A stretch of DNA of 61,399 nucleotides from an uncultured Collinsella sp. (GCA_900758375.1 CAAERJ010000032.1:1-61399); one strand, 5' to 3'. Shown: positions 51,801 through 60,331, numbered from the stretch's first letter. Numbers and translations are program-made. Notes: generated by a model not told the origin, from the letters alone.

Positions 51801-54800
51801 TTCTTCATTGACCCCAACGACTACACCGGTTACAACATCGACGGTCTGCGTAGCGCCGATGTGGCGTTTGAACTGTCGCGCGATGGCGAGAAGACCGAGT
51901 ATTACCAGCCCAACAAGACGGTTCAGGTGGCTTGGGACGAGGCTCGTGTGCAGCAGATGCTCGACGATGCCGCCGAGCAGGTTGCCATCGGTTACGCTGC
52001 GGGCGATTCGGCCGAGTCCGTTACGTCCAACCTCACGCTTCCGTACCGCGCGGGCTCCAAGAGCAAGTTCGAGGTTAGCTGGAAGAGCTCCGACGGCGAC
52101 GCCATTTGGCCGTCCGGCTATGGCTGGAGCGATTACACCGGCAAGGTGACGCGCGCCTCGAGCGATCGCGCCGTTACGCTGACCGCGACGGTTTCGTTTG
52201 TGAAGGGCGGCCCGAACGATGTCGAGGGCACGCACGACTTCACCGTGACCGTCAAGGGCGACCCCGAGAAGGTTGCTGCCGACAAGAAGGCGCTGCAGGA
52301 GAAGGTCGACGCGGCGTTTATTTACAACAACATCAAGTACTCCGGTACCGATGCGGTTGCCAATAAGGACGGCCTGACCGATGACCTCCAGATGCCGCGC
52401 ACGAGCACGCTCGGCGTCGACGGAAAATACTATAAGGTCGAGTACTCCGCGAGCACCGATGACGTGACCTTCAACGGCTATAAGGGCACGGTCTTCCGTC
52501 CCGAGGCCGGTAAGAGCGCCGTCTCCACGAAACTCACCTGCACGGTTACGGATAAGAACAACGCTGAGGTCACTGCCACAAAGACGCTTGACTTCACGGT
52601 TGCGCCGCAGGATCAGGCCGACCTCGACAATGAGCTTAAGCTCATGGAGGCCGCCAAGGCGGGCTACGCCGAGGCCATCCTCGACGGCCAGGACGCCGCC
52701 GGCGTGACCGCAAATATGCATGCCTTCCAGAAGGCGTATCTCGACGCCGATGGTAAGCTCGCGTGGAGCTACGACAAGGCGTCTACCGACGCTGCGGGCT
52801 CGGGCATCGTCCCGGTTGAGCTCGAGGGCTACGACGACATGAGCGGCCAGCAGTGGCGCCTCTTCAAGTCGAGCGACACTGGTGTCGTCTCTGCGGAGAA
52901 CCTTCTTGTCACGAAGCCTGAGTACAACACCAAGGTCACCATTACTTCTCGCCTTTCCAGTGAGAAGTACGCGCGTTACGCCAAGCGCTATCCGGATAAT
53001 GCCACGTACGCAAAGCTCGCCAACCAGGACGTCTCTGCGACAGTGACCGTGCTTGGAACGAGTGGTCAGGTCGCTCCTGAGGTTACAGCAACATGCTCGG
53101 TTATCGGCATCGATGCCGATGGCAACCAACAGACCTGGACCGCCGCCGAGCCGTACACGTTAAAAACGGGGTCTACCGCCGCCGACCTCTCTGAGGCGCT
53201 CTTCAAGAAGCACGGCCTCACCGCCGATTACGGCATGGGAACCTGGGGCTGGTACCTCAATTCCATCACCTCGCCTGTCGACGCGGGCCGAACGCTTGGC
53301 TATGATTCGCAGACCGGAGCGTACTGGCAGCTCTTCATCAACGGCACGGCCGCATCGGTTGGTGCGGGCGGCTACGTGCTCGAGGCCGGCGACTCGGTCG
53401 TCTGGTGCTACTCCAAGTACGGCGACCCGGCGCCCACCGACCAGCTCTCCGTGAGCTGCGAGGTTGTTGGCCAGGCTAAGGACGGTAGCCAGCAGACCTG
53501 GGCTCAGCCCACGACTATCCAAGTGAAGGAGGGCTCGACCGCGGCTGAGCTCTCTGAGCAGGTGTTCAAGCAGGCTGGCATTGGCGCCGACACCGGGACG
53601 GGCTCCTACGGCTGGTACCTCAACTCGCTCACCTCTCCGTTTGATGAGGACGTAAAGCTCTCGACCGAAAAGGTTGACGCTTCCACTTGGAATTACTGGC
53701 AGTTCTTTGTCAACGGCAAGCTCGCAAATGTGGGCGCCGGTAACTACACGCTCAAGGCCGGTGACAAAGTTTCCTGGGTCTACGGCTCTGACGGTACTAT
53801 GCCTGGGCAGACAAAGGCTTCCCTGCAGATTATCGGTGTTGACAGCGGCGGTAATGTTCAGACGTGGGCGCCTGCAGCTGACTACACCATGGTTGATACC
53901 GCGACCGTGGCTGATGCGACTGAACTTGCCTTCAAGCAGAGTGGCATCTCTGCGGATTATGGTACGGGTACATGGGGCTGGTTCCTCAACTCAATTACAT
54001 CGCCGTTTGATGAGCGAACGCTCGCATGGGACTCCACGACTGGGGCTTACTGGAAGCTCTTTATCGATGGCAAGCCTTCCGATTTGGGCGCGGGCAGCGT
54101 CCAGCTGAAGGACGCGAAGTCTATCGCCTGGGTCTATACGGCTGGCGACAAGCTGCCTGACCCCGATGCCCTCACGACCGACCCCAACGCGCCTAAGTCT
54201 AACTTCGACTCTGCCTGGCCTGCGTTTGCCGGCGGCAAAGTCAATGGCTCGGTTGCCGAAGTGCCGACTCCGTCTGGTGCGGCTGAATCTGCGTGGGATG
54301 AGCCCGCGGATATCAAGGGCGATGCAAAAGGCGTTTCGGACTTGCTCATTATCGACGGTAATATTTGCGCGGTTAAGGGCAACCGCATTGTGCTCATAGA
54401 TTCTGAAACCGGAAAGAAGGAGCTTGCGAGCTGCTCTATTGGCGCGAACATTGGCTACTTCTGCCGTCCCGCCTATAAAGACGGCTATCTGGTTGTTCCT
54501 TTTGAGGACGGCTCGCTCGGCATTTTTGTTCTGGACAAGAAGGATGGGCAGTACTCGATAGCCTGTCGATACAAGACCCCTTCGCTCGGGATCAAAGATA
54601 CCCAAGCTCTCACGTCCGTGACCATCTCCGGCGGCAAGGCCTACGCAGGCTTCACTGTTGTCGACGGTTCAGAAGGTGCGCTCGTGTGCGTTGACCTGGC
54701 TTCAGGCAAAGTGGACTGGACAACAGACAAAAAGAAGTCCGAGACCAACGAGAACGAGGGCTACTACTGGGCGGGCGCTGCGGCCTCCGGTGACGACATC

Positions 54801-55964
54801 ATCATCGGTAACGAGTCCGGTAAGGTTGCCCTCATTGATGGCTCCAACGGCAAAGAGCTCTCGAGCGTAAGCGTAGGCACGCCCGTTCGCTCCGGCATCA
54901 TTGCCGTCGAGGTTGGCGAGAACGGCGACGGCACGTATCTCGCGGTCTCCCGCGATAACGGAACGCTCTACAAGATTCGTCGCAGCGGGGACAAGCTGAC
55001 CCTCGAGGGCAAGCCCGTTGCCTTCGCGGCCATCTCCACCTCTACGCCGGCAGTGAGCAACGGCCTGGCGTATGTCTGCGGCATGGACATCGAGGGTTAC
55101 GGAACGCTCTCTGTCATCGATCTGAGCACTATGAGCGTTAAAAAGAGCATCCGCGCAGACAAGGGCGAGTCCAAGAGCACCCCGCTCGTCTCGGTTCAAG
55201 GTAACGACACGTACGTGTACTTCACCTGCAACGCTCTGCCCGGTGGCGTTTACGCTTATAAACTGGGCGACGATGCGGCGCAAATGATATTCACGCCCGA
55301 CGCAAAGTATCGTGAATACTGCACCGCTTCTATCATCTGTGATGAGAAGGGCAACCTGTACTACGCCAATGACTCGGGACGCCTCTTTAAGCTAGCGGGT
55401 GCCGAGTCCTGGAGAGTTGCGTTCGATGTACAGGGCGGTTCGTACGTCGCACCGCGTTATGTTGCCAAGAACAAGATGGTTTCCGAGCCGGCTGCCCCAA
55501 CCCGCGACGGATATACGTTCCTCGGTTGGTACACCGCCGAAGGCGAGAAGTGGGACTTCGCCAAGGACGTCGTGACGGCCGATATGACGCTCTATGCCAA
55601 GTGGACCAAGAATGCCGTTAACCCTGGCGGTAGCGGTGGCTCTGGCTCTAATGGCGGCTCGGGTAATGCCGGTGCTGGTTCTGACCCCGGTAACGGCACA
55701 AACGGCCAGCAGAGCGGCGGTGCCGTTTCGCCTGGGCAGAAGCCTGTGTCGTCGACCACGACCAAGACCAAAACCAAGGACGGCAAGGATTCCAAGAAGG
55801 ATTCCGACAAGTCCGACAAGAAGGACAGCAAGAAGTCTGATAAGAAGTCCGCTGAGGCTCCTGTGCAGCAGTCTGGCTTCAATCCGCTCGCCATCGCTGG
55901 TGTGGCGGCCGGCGTGATCGGTCTTGCCGTCATCGGTGTGTTCGTATTCACCAAGCGTCGGTAG
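48831..55964 (+). CDS. Giant surface protein: Ig-like stalk, three DUF4430 domains, beta-propeller, InlB repeat, membrane anchor
   Basis: The 2377-residue protein has a signal peptide (cleavage near QLWAE, residue ~47) and an Ala/Asp-rich spacer. A stalk of about seven ~100-residue Ig-like repeats follows (pattern VGDTL...WQ...Y.DI.GATG...L.GKYL.VK), then further beta-sandwich modules. Three tandem DUF4430 domains (~1417-1530, 1538-1655, 1661-1778) share the GWYLNSITSP and NG...VGAG...L.AGD...W.Y motifs. A PQQ-like beta-propeller (~1836-2190), one InlB/Flg_new repeat (~2195-2259), a Lys/Asp/Ser linker and a C-terminal helix with KRR complete it. DUF4430 is the fold of the transcobalamin C-terminal domain. 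Together with the upstream cobalamin riboswitch this suggests surface corrinoid binding (inference). AGGAGA before ATG 48831 fixes the start. There is no LPXTG motif. Confidence 0.9.
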   Translation: MDMFEDECQRASWRRHGAIARGVAKRGLVAFLAFTMAFGTTPAQLWAEGAEGIAEAVAQTATGGEGAAADEGAVAGTDANSAAASAAADGADADQGATASSANSADTAADNATESESSAAMPAASEQKNAVAAASATTLSSEAKVYIQDAKDKDNSYSTKSGALNVGDTLWANMYDEVETEDYWGDPTTETKSVANPGAWTYTWLAGTVKASSDAADYTEVVGHEQSLTITDAMEGKYFICKVTADGKDHYGPSVSYGSGINPNSIPGPVLGAGQMELYNVKLSSDAPSIGDTLMATPYKDWSSPAGSDAKVTYTWSASTSQYSGFTKIEGETGASLTVTDDLEGKYIRVEATAGVNTVSKTTSNKVKQAGAVDVYAVSLINPKTNNSVFAVGDTAQARAKEKGASTFIDASKLNFQWQSSDTKSGTYTDIAGATGETLELTDALGGKYLKCKVSSKIGSSSLTNSTGALVAAAGSINITSVTMSPTSGKVEVGSTITATAKAGSTDVTADSHVTWQWYKGTSNYASSCNTPIEGETGNTLTVTAALKGCYVVAKANGGYGEQKPYYAAGPVSVAGQVELYDVQFEGSPATNGVHVGDTLKTKVRKKDGSRYSYIDRTDNVTYQWQYANSSSSYDSAYTDIPGATEATYTVDAAYAGKYLRVKVTSENTVFSTQKKSSYGTQSVAPLGPVTLKGQYKLAGIELADKNVALSVGSKITPSVQVPGSWSGSTKDVPDDAELTMAWYAKGEGDADWTELTDGIDTTDGSLTISDALVGKRIKVTASALDNTVEWVSSDSVTAAGEYNLLRVTTTPQINSDTTHLVSGDSVKATAQAKRADGSATNGIDVTGQATVAWYAADDAKAPAADWTLLSDMSGAEATVSASAAGKYLKAVATSGSSTVELVSTNKVIAAGSLEAAVQKLNDANKQIVVDYSAKGGNVNDALKAQLADLGFTDVDVKVSEGGVLFKAEDAKATVGISDAQDKTNGDVTFFFIDPNDYTGYNIDGLRSADVAFELSRDGEKTEYYQPNKTVQVAWDEARVQQMLDDAAEQVAIGYAAGDSAESVTSNLTLPYRAGSKSKFEVSWKSSDGDAIWPSGYGWSDYTGKVTRASSDRAVTLTATVSFVKGGPNDVEGTHDFTVTVKGDPEKVAADKKALQEKVDAAFIYNNIKYSGTDAVANKDGLTDDLQMPRTSTLGVDGKYYKVEYSASTDDVTFNGYKGTVFRPEAGKSAVSTKLTCTVTDKNNAEVTATKTLDFTVAPQDQADLDNELKLMEAAKAGYAEAILDGQDAAGVTANMHAFQKAYLDADGKLAWSYDKASTDAAGSGIVPVELEGYDDMSGQQWRLFKSSDTGVVSAENLLVTKPEYNTKVTITSRLSSEKYARYAKRYPDNATYAKLANQDVSATVTVLGTSGQVAPEVTATCSVIGIDADGNQQTWTAAEPYTLKTGSTAADLSEALFKKHGLTADYGMGTWGWYLNSITSPVDAGRTLGYDSQTGAYWQLFINGTAASVGAGGYVLEAGDSVVWCYSKYGDPAPTDQLSVSCEVVGQAKDGSQQTWAQPTTIQVKEGSTAAELSEQVFKQAGIGADTGTGSYGWYLNSLTSPFDEDVKLSTEKVDASTWNYWQFFVNGKLANVGAGNYTLKAGDKVSWVYGSDGTMPGQTKASLQIIGVDSGGNVQTWAPAADYTMVDTATVADATELAFKQSGISADYGTGTWGWFLNSITSPFDERTLAWDSTTGAYWKLFIDGKPSDLGAGSVQLKDAKSIAWVYTAGDKLPDPDALTTDPNAPKSNFDSAWPAFAGGKVNGSVAEVPTPSGAAESAWDEPADIKGDAKGVSDLLIIDGNICAVKGNRIVLIDSETGKKELASCSIGANIGYFCRPAYKDGYLVVPFEDGSLGIFVLDKKDGQYSIACRYKTPSLGIKDTQALTSVTISGGKAYAGFTVVDGSEGALVCVDLASGKVDWTTDKKKSETNENEGYYWAGAAASGDDIIIGNESGKVALIDGSNGKELSSVSVGTPVRSGIIAVEVGENGDGTYLAVSRDNGTLYKIRRSGDKLTLEGKPVAFAAISTSTPAVSNGLAYVCGMDIEGYGTLSVIDLSTMSVKKSIRADKGESKSTPLVSVQGNDTYVYFTCNALPGGVYAYKLGDDAAQMIFTPDAKYREYCTASIICDEKGNLYYANDSGRLFKLAGAESWRVAFDVQGGSYVAPRYVAKNKMVSEPAAPTRDGYTFLGWYTAEGEKWDFAKDVVTADMTLYAKWTKNAVNPGGSGGSGSNGGSGNAGAGSDPGNGTNGQQSGGAVSPGQKPVSSTTTKTKTKDGKDSKKDSDKSDKKDSKKSDKKSAEAPVQQSGFNPLAIAGVAAGVIGLAVIGVFVFTKRR

Positions 55965-55973
55965 GTGAGGACT

Positions 55974-56834
55974 GTGTCCAATAAACCTCAGGACGCCGAC
56001 TCCAAGCAGCCCGACTCGTCGTTCATTCAACTCGACGTTGCAAAGAAAAAGGGCGCCGCCTCGGCGGCGTCCGCCCCTCGGCGCAGGACGCTGCTTGGCG
56101 CTCTGACGGCCGTCTGCATCGTCTTGATCGTTGTGTCGCTGGGTTTTGTCCAACCTTCTTCCAGCGGTGCATGGTCCATCGATTGGATCGCTCAGGCTGT
56201 GACAGGGGAGAGCGTCGTTGCCAAGGATGCGTCGGTTTCCGGCTCGATTACCGCTTCGGGCAAGGCTGCGCCCAAGGACTCCAAATCTTCGGACAATGCG
56301 AAGGACGGGTCGAAGGACTCAAAAAAGGATTCGAAGGAGAAGAAGTCTGAAAGCAAGGACGGCAAGACGTCCAACAACGCATCTGCTGGACAGGGCCCTG
56401 AATCCACCGGTGGATCGAGTTCTTCTGACGGCTCTTCTTCGGGCGGCGGCTCGGTGTCTGGCGGTGGGTCTGCATCCAACGGCGGCAGCGCCTCTGCGGG
56501 CAATCAGGGCGGCTCGCAGCAGCATGGCTATGTCACAGTGACGGTCTCGGTAACTTCGAGCGCCGTGGGCAATCCTGTCTCGTCTGGCGGCACGTTCACC
56601 TTTAACGAGGGCGCCACGGTCTACGATGCCCTGTGCGCTCTGGGCCTTTCCGTGAATGCGCATGGTTCGCCGTATGGCACGTATGTCGCAGCTATCGGCG
56701 GCTTGGCTGAGAAGGAGCACGGCAGCACGAGCGGCTGGATGTATTCCGTCAACGGCGTACCGCCCAAAATGGCTTGCAGCAGTTACGTTCTTTCCAATGG
56801 CGACAGCGTAGTCTGGTATTACGTAACGGGCTAG
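55974..56834 (+). CDS. N-terminally anchored protein with one DUF4430 domain
   Basis: This 286-residue protein has a ~35-residue cytoplasmic head, one transmembrane helix (~36-60, TLLGALTAVCIVLIVVSLGF), a Lys/Asp/Ser then Gly/Ser-rich linker (~85-185), and a C-terminal DUF4430 domain (~186-286). The domain contains NEGATVYDALCALGLSV, the GWMYSVNGVPP motif and LSNGDSVVWYYV. It follows the giant protein by 9 nt, so both are under the same cobalamin riboswitch. Its short tether would hold its domain near the membrane, so I infer a receiver for ligand captured further out. AGGTGA 5 nt before GTG 55974 favours that start; GTG 55965 is in frame too. Confidence 0.87.
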   Translation: MSNKPQDADSKQPDSSFIQLDVAKKKGAASAASAPRRRTLLGALTAVCIVLIVVSLGFVQPSSSGAWSIDWIAQAVTGESVVAKDASVSGSITASGKAAPKDSKSSDNAKDGSKDSKKDSKEKKSESKDGKTSNNASAGQGPESTGGSSSSDGSSSGGGSVSGGGSASNGGSASAGNQGGSQQHGYVTVTVSVTSSAVGNPVSSGGTFTFNEGATVYDALCALGLSVNAHGSPYGTYVAAIGGLAEKEHGSTSGWMYSVNGVPPKMACSSYVLSNGDSVVWYYVTG

Positions 56835-56854
56835 ATACCTCGACATAACGCGCC

Positions 56855-56894
56855 AAACGGGCGGTTCGGACAAACATCCGGGCCGCCCGTTTTT
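56855..56894 (+). terminator. Intrinsic terminator of the surface operon
   Basis: AAACGGGCGG (56855-56864) pairs with CCGCCCGTTT (56883-56892), and the T-run continues to 56894. Confidence 0.92.
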
Positions 56895-56931
56895 CATGCG
56901 TAGAGGACTGGGTCGCCGGGTCTCTCGGCAA

Positions 56932-56968
56932 ACAAAAAAACCGGTTGAAACGAGAATTCCAACCGGTT
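56932..56968 (-). terminator. Intrinsic terminator of the fbp-gtrA transcript
   Basis: On the minus strand AACCGGTTG (56968-56960) pairs with CAACCGGTT (56947-56939) and is followed by a T7 run. Confidence 0.92.
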
Positions 56969-56994
56969 ATACCTTCAAGCAAATGTCGGGCCGT

Positions 56995-57402
56995 CTACGA
57001 ACGTGCGCCCTCGAGGAAGAAGCGGCGGCTAAAGTAGTTGTACCAGGTGACCAGGAACGTGGCGATGGCCTTCATGGCCTGGTAGCCGATGCTCAAAAAC
57101 GTGACGCCCACAAACATGTACAGATCGTTGAGACCCAGGCCAATCACCGACAGGATGGTGAAGATTGTAAACTCGCGCTTGCGGCTCATGCCCTCGCGAT
57201 GGTCGAACACGTACTTCATGCTGAGCCAGTAGTTGACAATGACGGACGTGATAAACGAGATCGTGGTGCTCATCAAAAAGTCGAGGTGGAACAGCTCGAC
57301 GAGTGCAATGAGCATACCCCAGTCGATGCCAAAGGAGATAAGACCCACGACAGCGAACTTGAGGAACTGCTTGGTATGAGGTTGTGCCAGTGCCTTGCGC
57401 AC
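56995..57402 (-). CDS. GtrA-family membrane protein (first of two)
   Basis: This 135-residue protein has four membrane helices and the GtrA/DPMS-type pattern: FLKFAVVGLISFGIDWGMLI at the start, FITSVIVNYWLSMKYVFDHR in the middle and TWYNYFSRRFFLE at the end. GtrA proteins are thought to flip or scaffold polyprenyl-linked sugars for envelope glycosylation. The start is GTG 57402 with a weak ribosome site. It is homologous to the gene at 57622-58017, from which it is separated by 219 nt without a gene. Confidence 0.9.
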   Translation of the reverse strand: MRKALAQPHTKQFLKFAVVGLISFGIDWGMLIALVELFHLDFLMSTTISFITSVIVNYWLSMKYVFDHREGMSRKREFTIFTILSVIGLGLNDLYMFVGVTFLSIGYQAMKAIATFLVTWYNYFSRRFFLEGARS

Positions 57403-57621
57403 GTAATCACATCCAATGCGTTGACGAATCGAGCAGAGGATACTTTAGAGCTTTTGCAAGGGAAACGTAAGGGCTTTGCCAAGAACTATACGAACTCGCC
57501 AAATATTCAAGAGGCAATCCGCAAACGTTGCAAATCTTCCCGTAAACGAGCAAGGCCCACGAACAACGCAGTGCTCGACGTGCGTCATCCGTGGGCCCCG
57601 TAGCTGTGCGGGAAAGTCGAG

Positions 57622-58017
57622 CTACTTGGTCTCGTCGCCCTCCAGGAAGATCTTTCGGGTCACAAAGTTGTAGACCATAACAAGCGCGGTGGCGCAAATC
57701 TTGGCGATATTGGCCTCGAGCCCCAGGCCGGCGTTGAGCGCCAGCACGATACCGTCGTTGAGTGCCAAGCCAATAACGGACAACACGACAAAGATGATGA
57801 ACTCGCGGCGGCGGCTCATGCCCTCCTTGTGTGCAAATACGTACTTCATGCTCGCGACGTAGTTAAAGATGAGCGAGACGATAAAGCCGCTGGTATTGGC
57901 GATCAGGATATTAAGGCCCAGGCCGTAGTGGAGCAGATTCATGATGCCAAAGTCGATGACCGTGGCGACGACGCCGACGACGCCAAACTTCATGATCTGC
58001 GCAAGGAGCTTTTGCAT
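57622..58017 (-). CDS. GtrA-family membrane protein (second of two)
   Basis: This 131-residue four-helix GtrA protein (MQKLLAQIMKFGVVGVVATVIDFG...VYNFVTRKIFLEGDETK) shares the SMKYVF-H-EGMSR-REF segment with the neighbouring GtrA protein, indicating duplication. A longer frame reaches TTG 58080, but AAGGCAGG before ATG 58017 and the normal family N-terminus favour the shorter form. The gene lies 78 nt downstream of fbp on the same strand and may be co-transcribed. Confidence 0.9.
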   Translation of the reverse strand: MQKLLAQIMKFGVVGVVATVIDFGIMNLLHYGLGLNILIANTSGFIVSLIFNYVASMKYVFAHKEGMSRRREFIIFVVLSVIGLALNDGIVLALNAGLGLEANIAKICATALVMVYNFVTRKIFLEGDETK

Positions 58018-58095
58018 GGTACCTGCCTTAGGGTGGCGCCGGAGCGCCGCGGGGATGACAAACTCAGCAAGTTTAGCCAATCACCGCGGGTGGAG

Positions 58096-60012
58096 CTAGA
58101 CGCGCTCTTCGATAGCACCGTTTCTATATGCATCGAGCAGCTGGCGCAGATCCTGGATCTGGCTGCGAATCTTGGCGCCAGTGTCGGTATCGCTGACCAT
58201 GCGGCGGCGGTCGGCCTCGTCAAAGCGGTTGGTCTCGCTTTCGATGTCCACGTTGCGGGTGAGCGCCTCGGCAACGGTGGTAAAGGCCCGGTGCGACTTA
58301 AGGCGGCATCCGCGCGAGCTCGAGATAAGCGTGTAGCCGGCGATGCCCGTCTTGGGATGGTAGGCGCGGCAGAAGCCGCCATCGATGACCAGCAGCTTGC
58401 CCTCGGCTCGGATAGGCTGCTCGCCCTTGGTCGTCTTGACGGGTGTGTGGCCGTTGATGATGTGGCCGGTCGGCGAACATGCCATGGGGGCAACGCCGAA
58501 CTCGTGCATGATGTCGTCGCAGACCGAGGGCGACTTGGTAAGCGTAAAGTACGGGTCCATCGGCTCGACCCAGGTGCTCTTATTGGCGATATAGGCGCGC
58601 TCAAAGGTACGCACCAGGCGTCCGCTGGCGGGTGAGTTAAAGCCGATCCACAGGTACCACATCCAGTCGAGGGCGTCACGGTCGCCCACGCGCCAGGCGC
58701 GGCGGGCGATGCGGTCGCAAAAATCGAGATAATCGCGGCCAGCGTGCCAGGTGCCCAGGCAGTTCATGCTGCTAAAGGTACCGTCCTCGTTGAGCGGCAC
58801 GCAGCCGTGGAACAGCAGGTTGCCGTTGGCGACCTTATACATGGAGCCGTGGGTATAGAGGAAATCGATGTGGCGGTGCAGGTGATCGGCGGTGACAAAT
58901 TCGGACACGAGCTTGTCGATAATGTGCTGTTCCTGGGGCGTGAGTGTGTAAGGGTCCGTTGGGTCGACGGTGGGGAAGTCGTTGGTCGTGAGCGGCCACA
59001 CGCTGCCGTCGGCGAGGGTGACTGTGCCGGCGTCATGATCGATCTTGTCGAGCAGCAGGCGGTCGGCCATATCGAACTCGGGGTGGCGCTGGATAATCTG
59101 GCCCTCGAGCTTAAAGAGCAGGACATTAATGGCTTTGATCAGCGGGCTTATCGGCTCGCCGGCGGTATAGGTGGCGTCGGCGAAGGCGACAAGCTCGCGC
59201 AGCGAGATGCCATAGTCGTTCTCGAGAATCTCGTAGTTGTCGTAGCGCAGGTTGTTGCGCAGCACCGTGGCGATGCAGGCGGGCTCACCGGCCGCAGCGC
59301 CCATCCACAGCAGATCGTGGTTACCCCACTGAATATCGAGCGAATGATAGGTGAGCAGGCGGTCCATAATCTTGGCCGCACCGCCGCCACGGTCGAAGAT
59401 GTCGCCCACCAAGTGCAGGTGGTCGACGGCGAGGCGCTTGATGAGCGAGGCAAGCGACTCGATAAAGTCGTCGGCGCTGGCGGTCTCCAGAATGGATTCG
59501 ATAATGCGCTCGTGATACCGCACGCGGTAGTTGTTCTCATCCGGATGCGTGTGCAGCAACTCGTCGATGATGTAGGCGTAATCACGCGGGATGGCCTTAC
59601 GCACCTTGGAGCGGGTGTAGCGACTCGAAAGCGAGCGGGCAACCACAATGAGCTGGTCGAGCATGGTCTTGTACCAGGTGGGCGAGTCCTCGCGCCGGCT
59701 GCGGACAAGATCGATCTTCTCGCGCGGATAGTAGATGAGCGTGCACAGCTCGCCCTTTTCGTCAAAGGAGAGCGTGTCGCCAAAGATCTCGTCGACATGC
59801 TCGCGTACGACGCCCGAGCAGTTGTTGAGGATGTGCATAAAGGCTTCGTACTCGCCATGCACATCGCTCATAAAATGCTCGGTGCCCTTGGGTAGGTTGA
59901 GGATGGCCGAGAGATTGATAATCTCGGTGAATGCGGATTGCTCGGTGGGGAACTGTCTCGACAGCAGGCGCAGATACTTGAAGTTTTGCGGATTGCGATC
60001 GAATGCGACCAT
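58096..60012 (-). CDS. fbp: Class III fructose-1,6-bisphosphatase
   Basis: This 638-residue gluconeogenic phosphatase converts fructose-1,6-bisphosphate to fructose-6-phosphate. It is of the large Firmicutes/Coriobacteria type with a calcineurin-like metallophosphatase core. Metal-site motifs are SDVHGEYEAF (D50, H52), LVGDIFDRGGGA, QWGNHDLLW and TGHIINGHTPV. GGAAGGTG precedes ATG 60012; the longer frame to 60192 has no support and crosses the upstream palindrome. A perfect palindrome lies 28 nt upstream, a likely control site. Confidence 0.95.
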   Translation of the reverse strand: MVAFDRNPQNFKYLRLLSRQFPTEQSAFTEIINLSAILNLPKGTEHFMSDVHGEYEAFMHILNNCSGVVREHVDEIFGDTLSFDEKGELCTLIYYPREKIDLVRSRREDSPTWYKTMLDQLIVVARSLSSRYTRSKVRKAIPRDYAYIIDELLHTHPDENNYRVRYHERIIESILETASADDFIESLASLIKRLAVDHLHLVGDIFDRGGGAAKIMDRLLTYHSLDIQWGNHDLLWMGAAAGEPACIATVLRNNLRYDNYEILENDYGISLRELVAFADATYTAGEPISPLIKAINVLLFKLEGQIIQRHPEFDMADRLLLDKIDHDAGTVTLADGSVWPLTTNDFPTVDPTDPYTLTPQEQHIIDKLVSEFVTADHLHRHIDFLYTHGSMYKVANGNLLFHGCVPLNEDGTFSSMNCLGTWHAGRDYLDFCDRIARRAWRVGDRDALDWMWYLWIGFNSPASGRLVRTFERAYIANKSTWVEPMDPYFTLTKSPSVCDDIMHEFGVAPMACSPTGHIINGHTPVKTTKGEQPIRAEGKLLVIDGGFCRAYHPKTGIAGYTLISSSRGCRLKSHRAFTTVAEALTRNVDIESETNRFDEADRRRMVSDTDTGAKIRSQIQDLRQLLDAYRNGAIEERV

Positions 60013-60331
60013 GAAACACCTTCCGATATGGTTGGTAAAACTGATAAACAGCGTCAAACGTTTATCAGTATGCGCCGGCTTTGTTTCGATTTTGCGCCGG
60101 CGGCTGAATTGTCGGCTGAACGGTTTGGTAAATCGATTTAGTTGAGGTTGATGTGTCGGTTGGGTGGAGACGAAGGGGGTGATTTTGCCCATGTTGGCCC
60201 ATGGCGGGGGTGGGGATGTTCATGATAAAGATATTCAATGCAAATGGTTCGAATTGGTAAATAGTGGACGTTTGTATCGTATTTAGGCTTGCTGTGAGAT
60301 AATTTGCGCAGCAATACTTAAGGAGCCTCAT
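60013..60331. other. Divergent fbp/degV intergenic region (319 nt)
   Basis: No gene is seen. It contains the fbp palindrome (60040-60069), an AT-rich stretch at about 60225-60305, and GATAAT at 60297-60302 as a plausible -10 box for the DegV gene. Confidence 0.5.
60040..60069. promoter_or_regulatory. Perfect palindrome upstream of fbp
   Basis: ACTGATAAAC (60040-60049) and GTTTATCAGT (60060-60069) are exact inverse complements separated by 10 nt. Read towards fbp, the spacer contains TTGACG, so a bound regulator would cover a probable -35 region. Confidence 0.65.

Noticed and set aside
57560..57600. GGCCCAC...GTGGGCC inverted repeat as a terminator between the gtrA genes
   Set aside because: The loop is long and there is no T-run on either strand, so it was not called.
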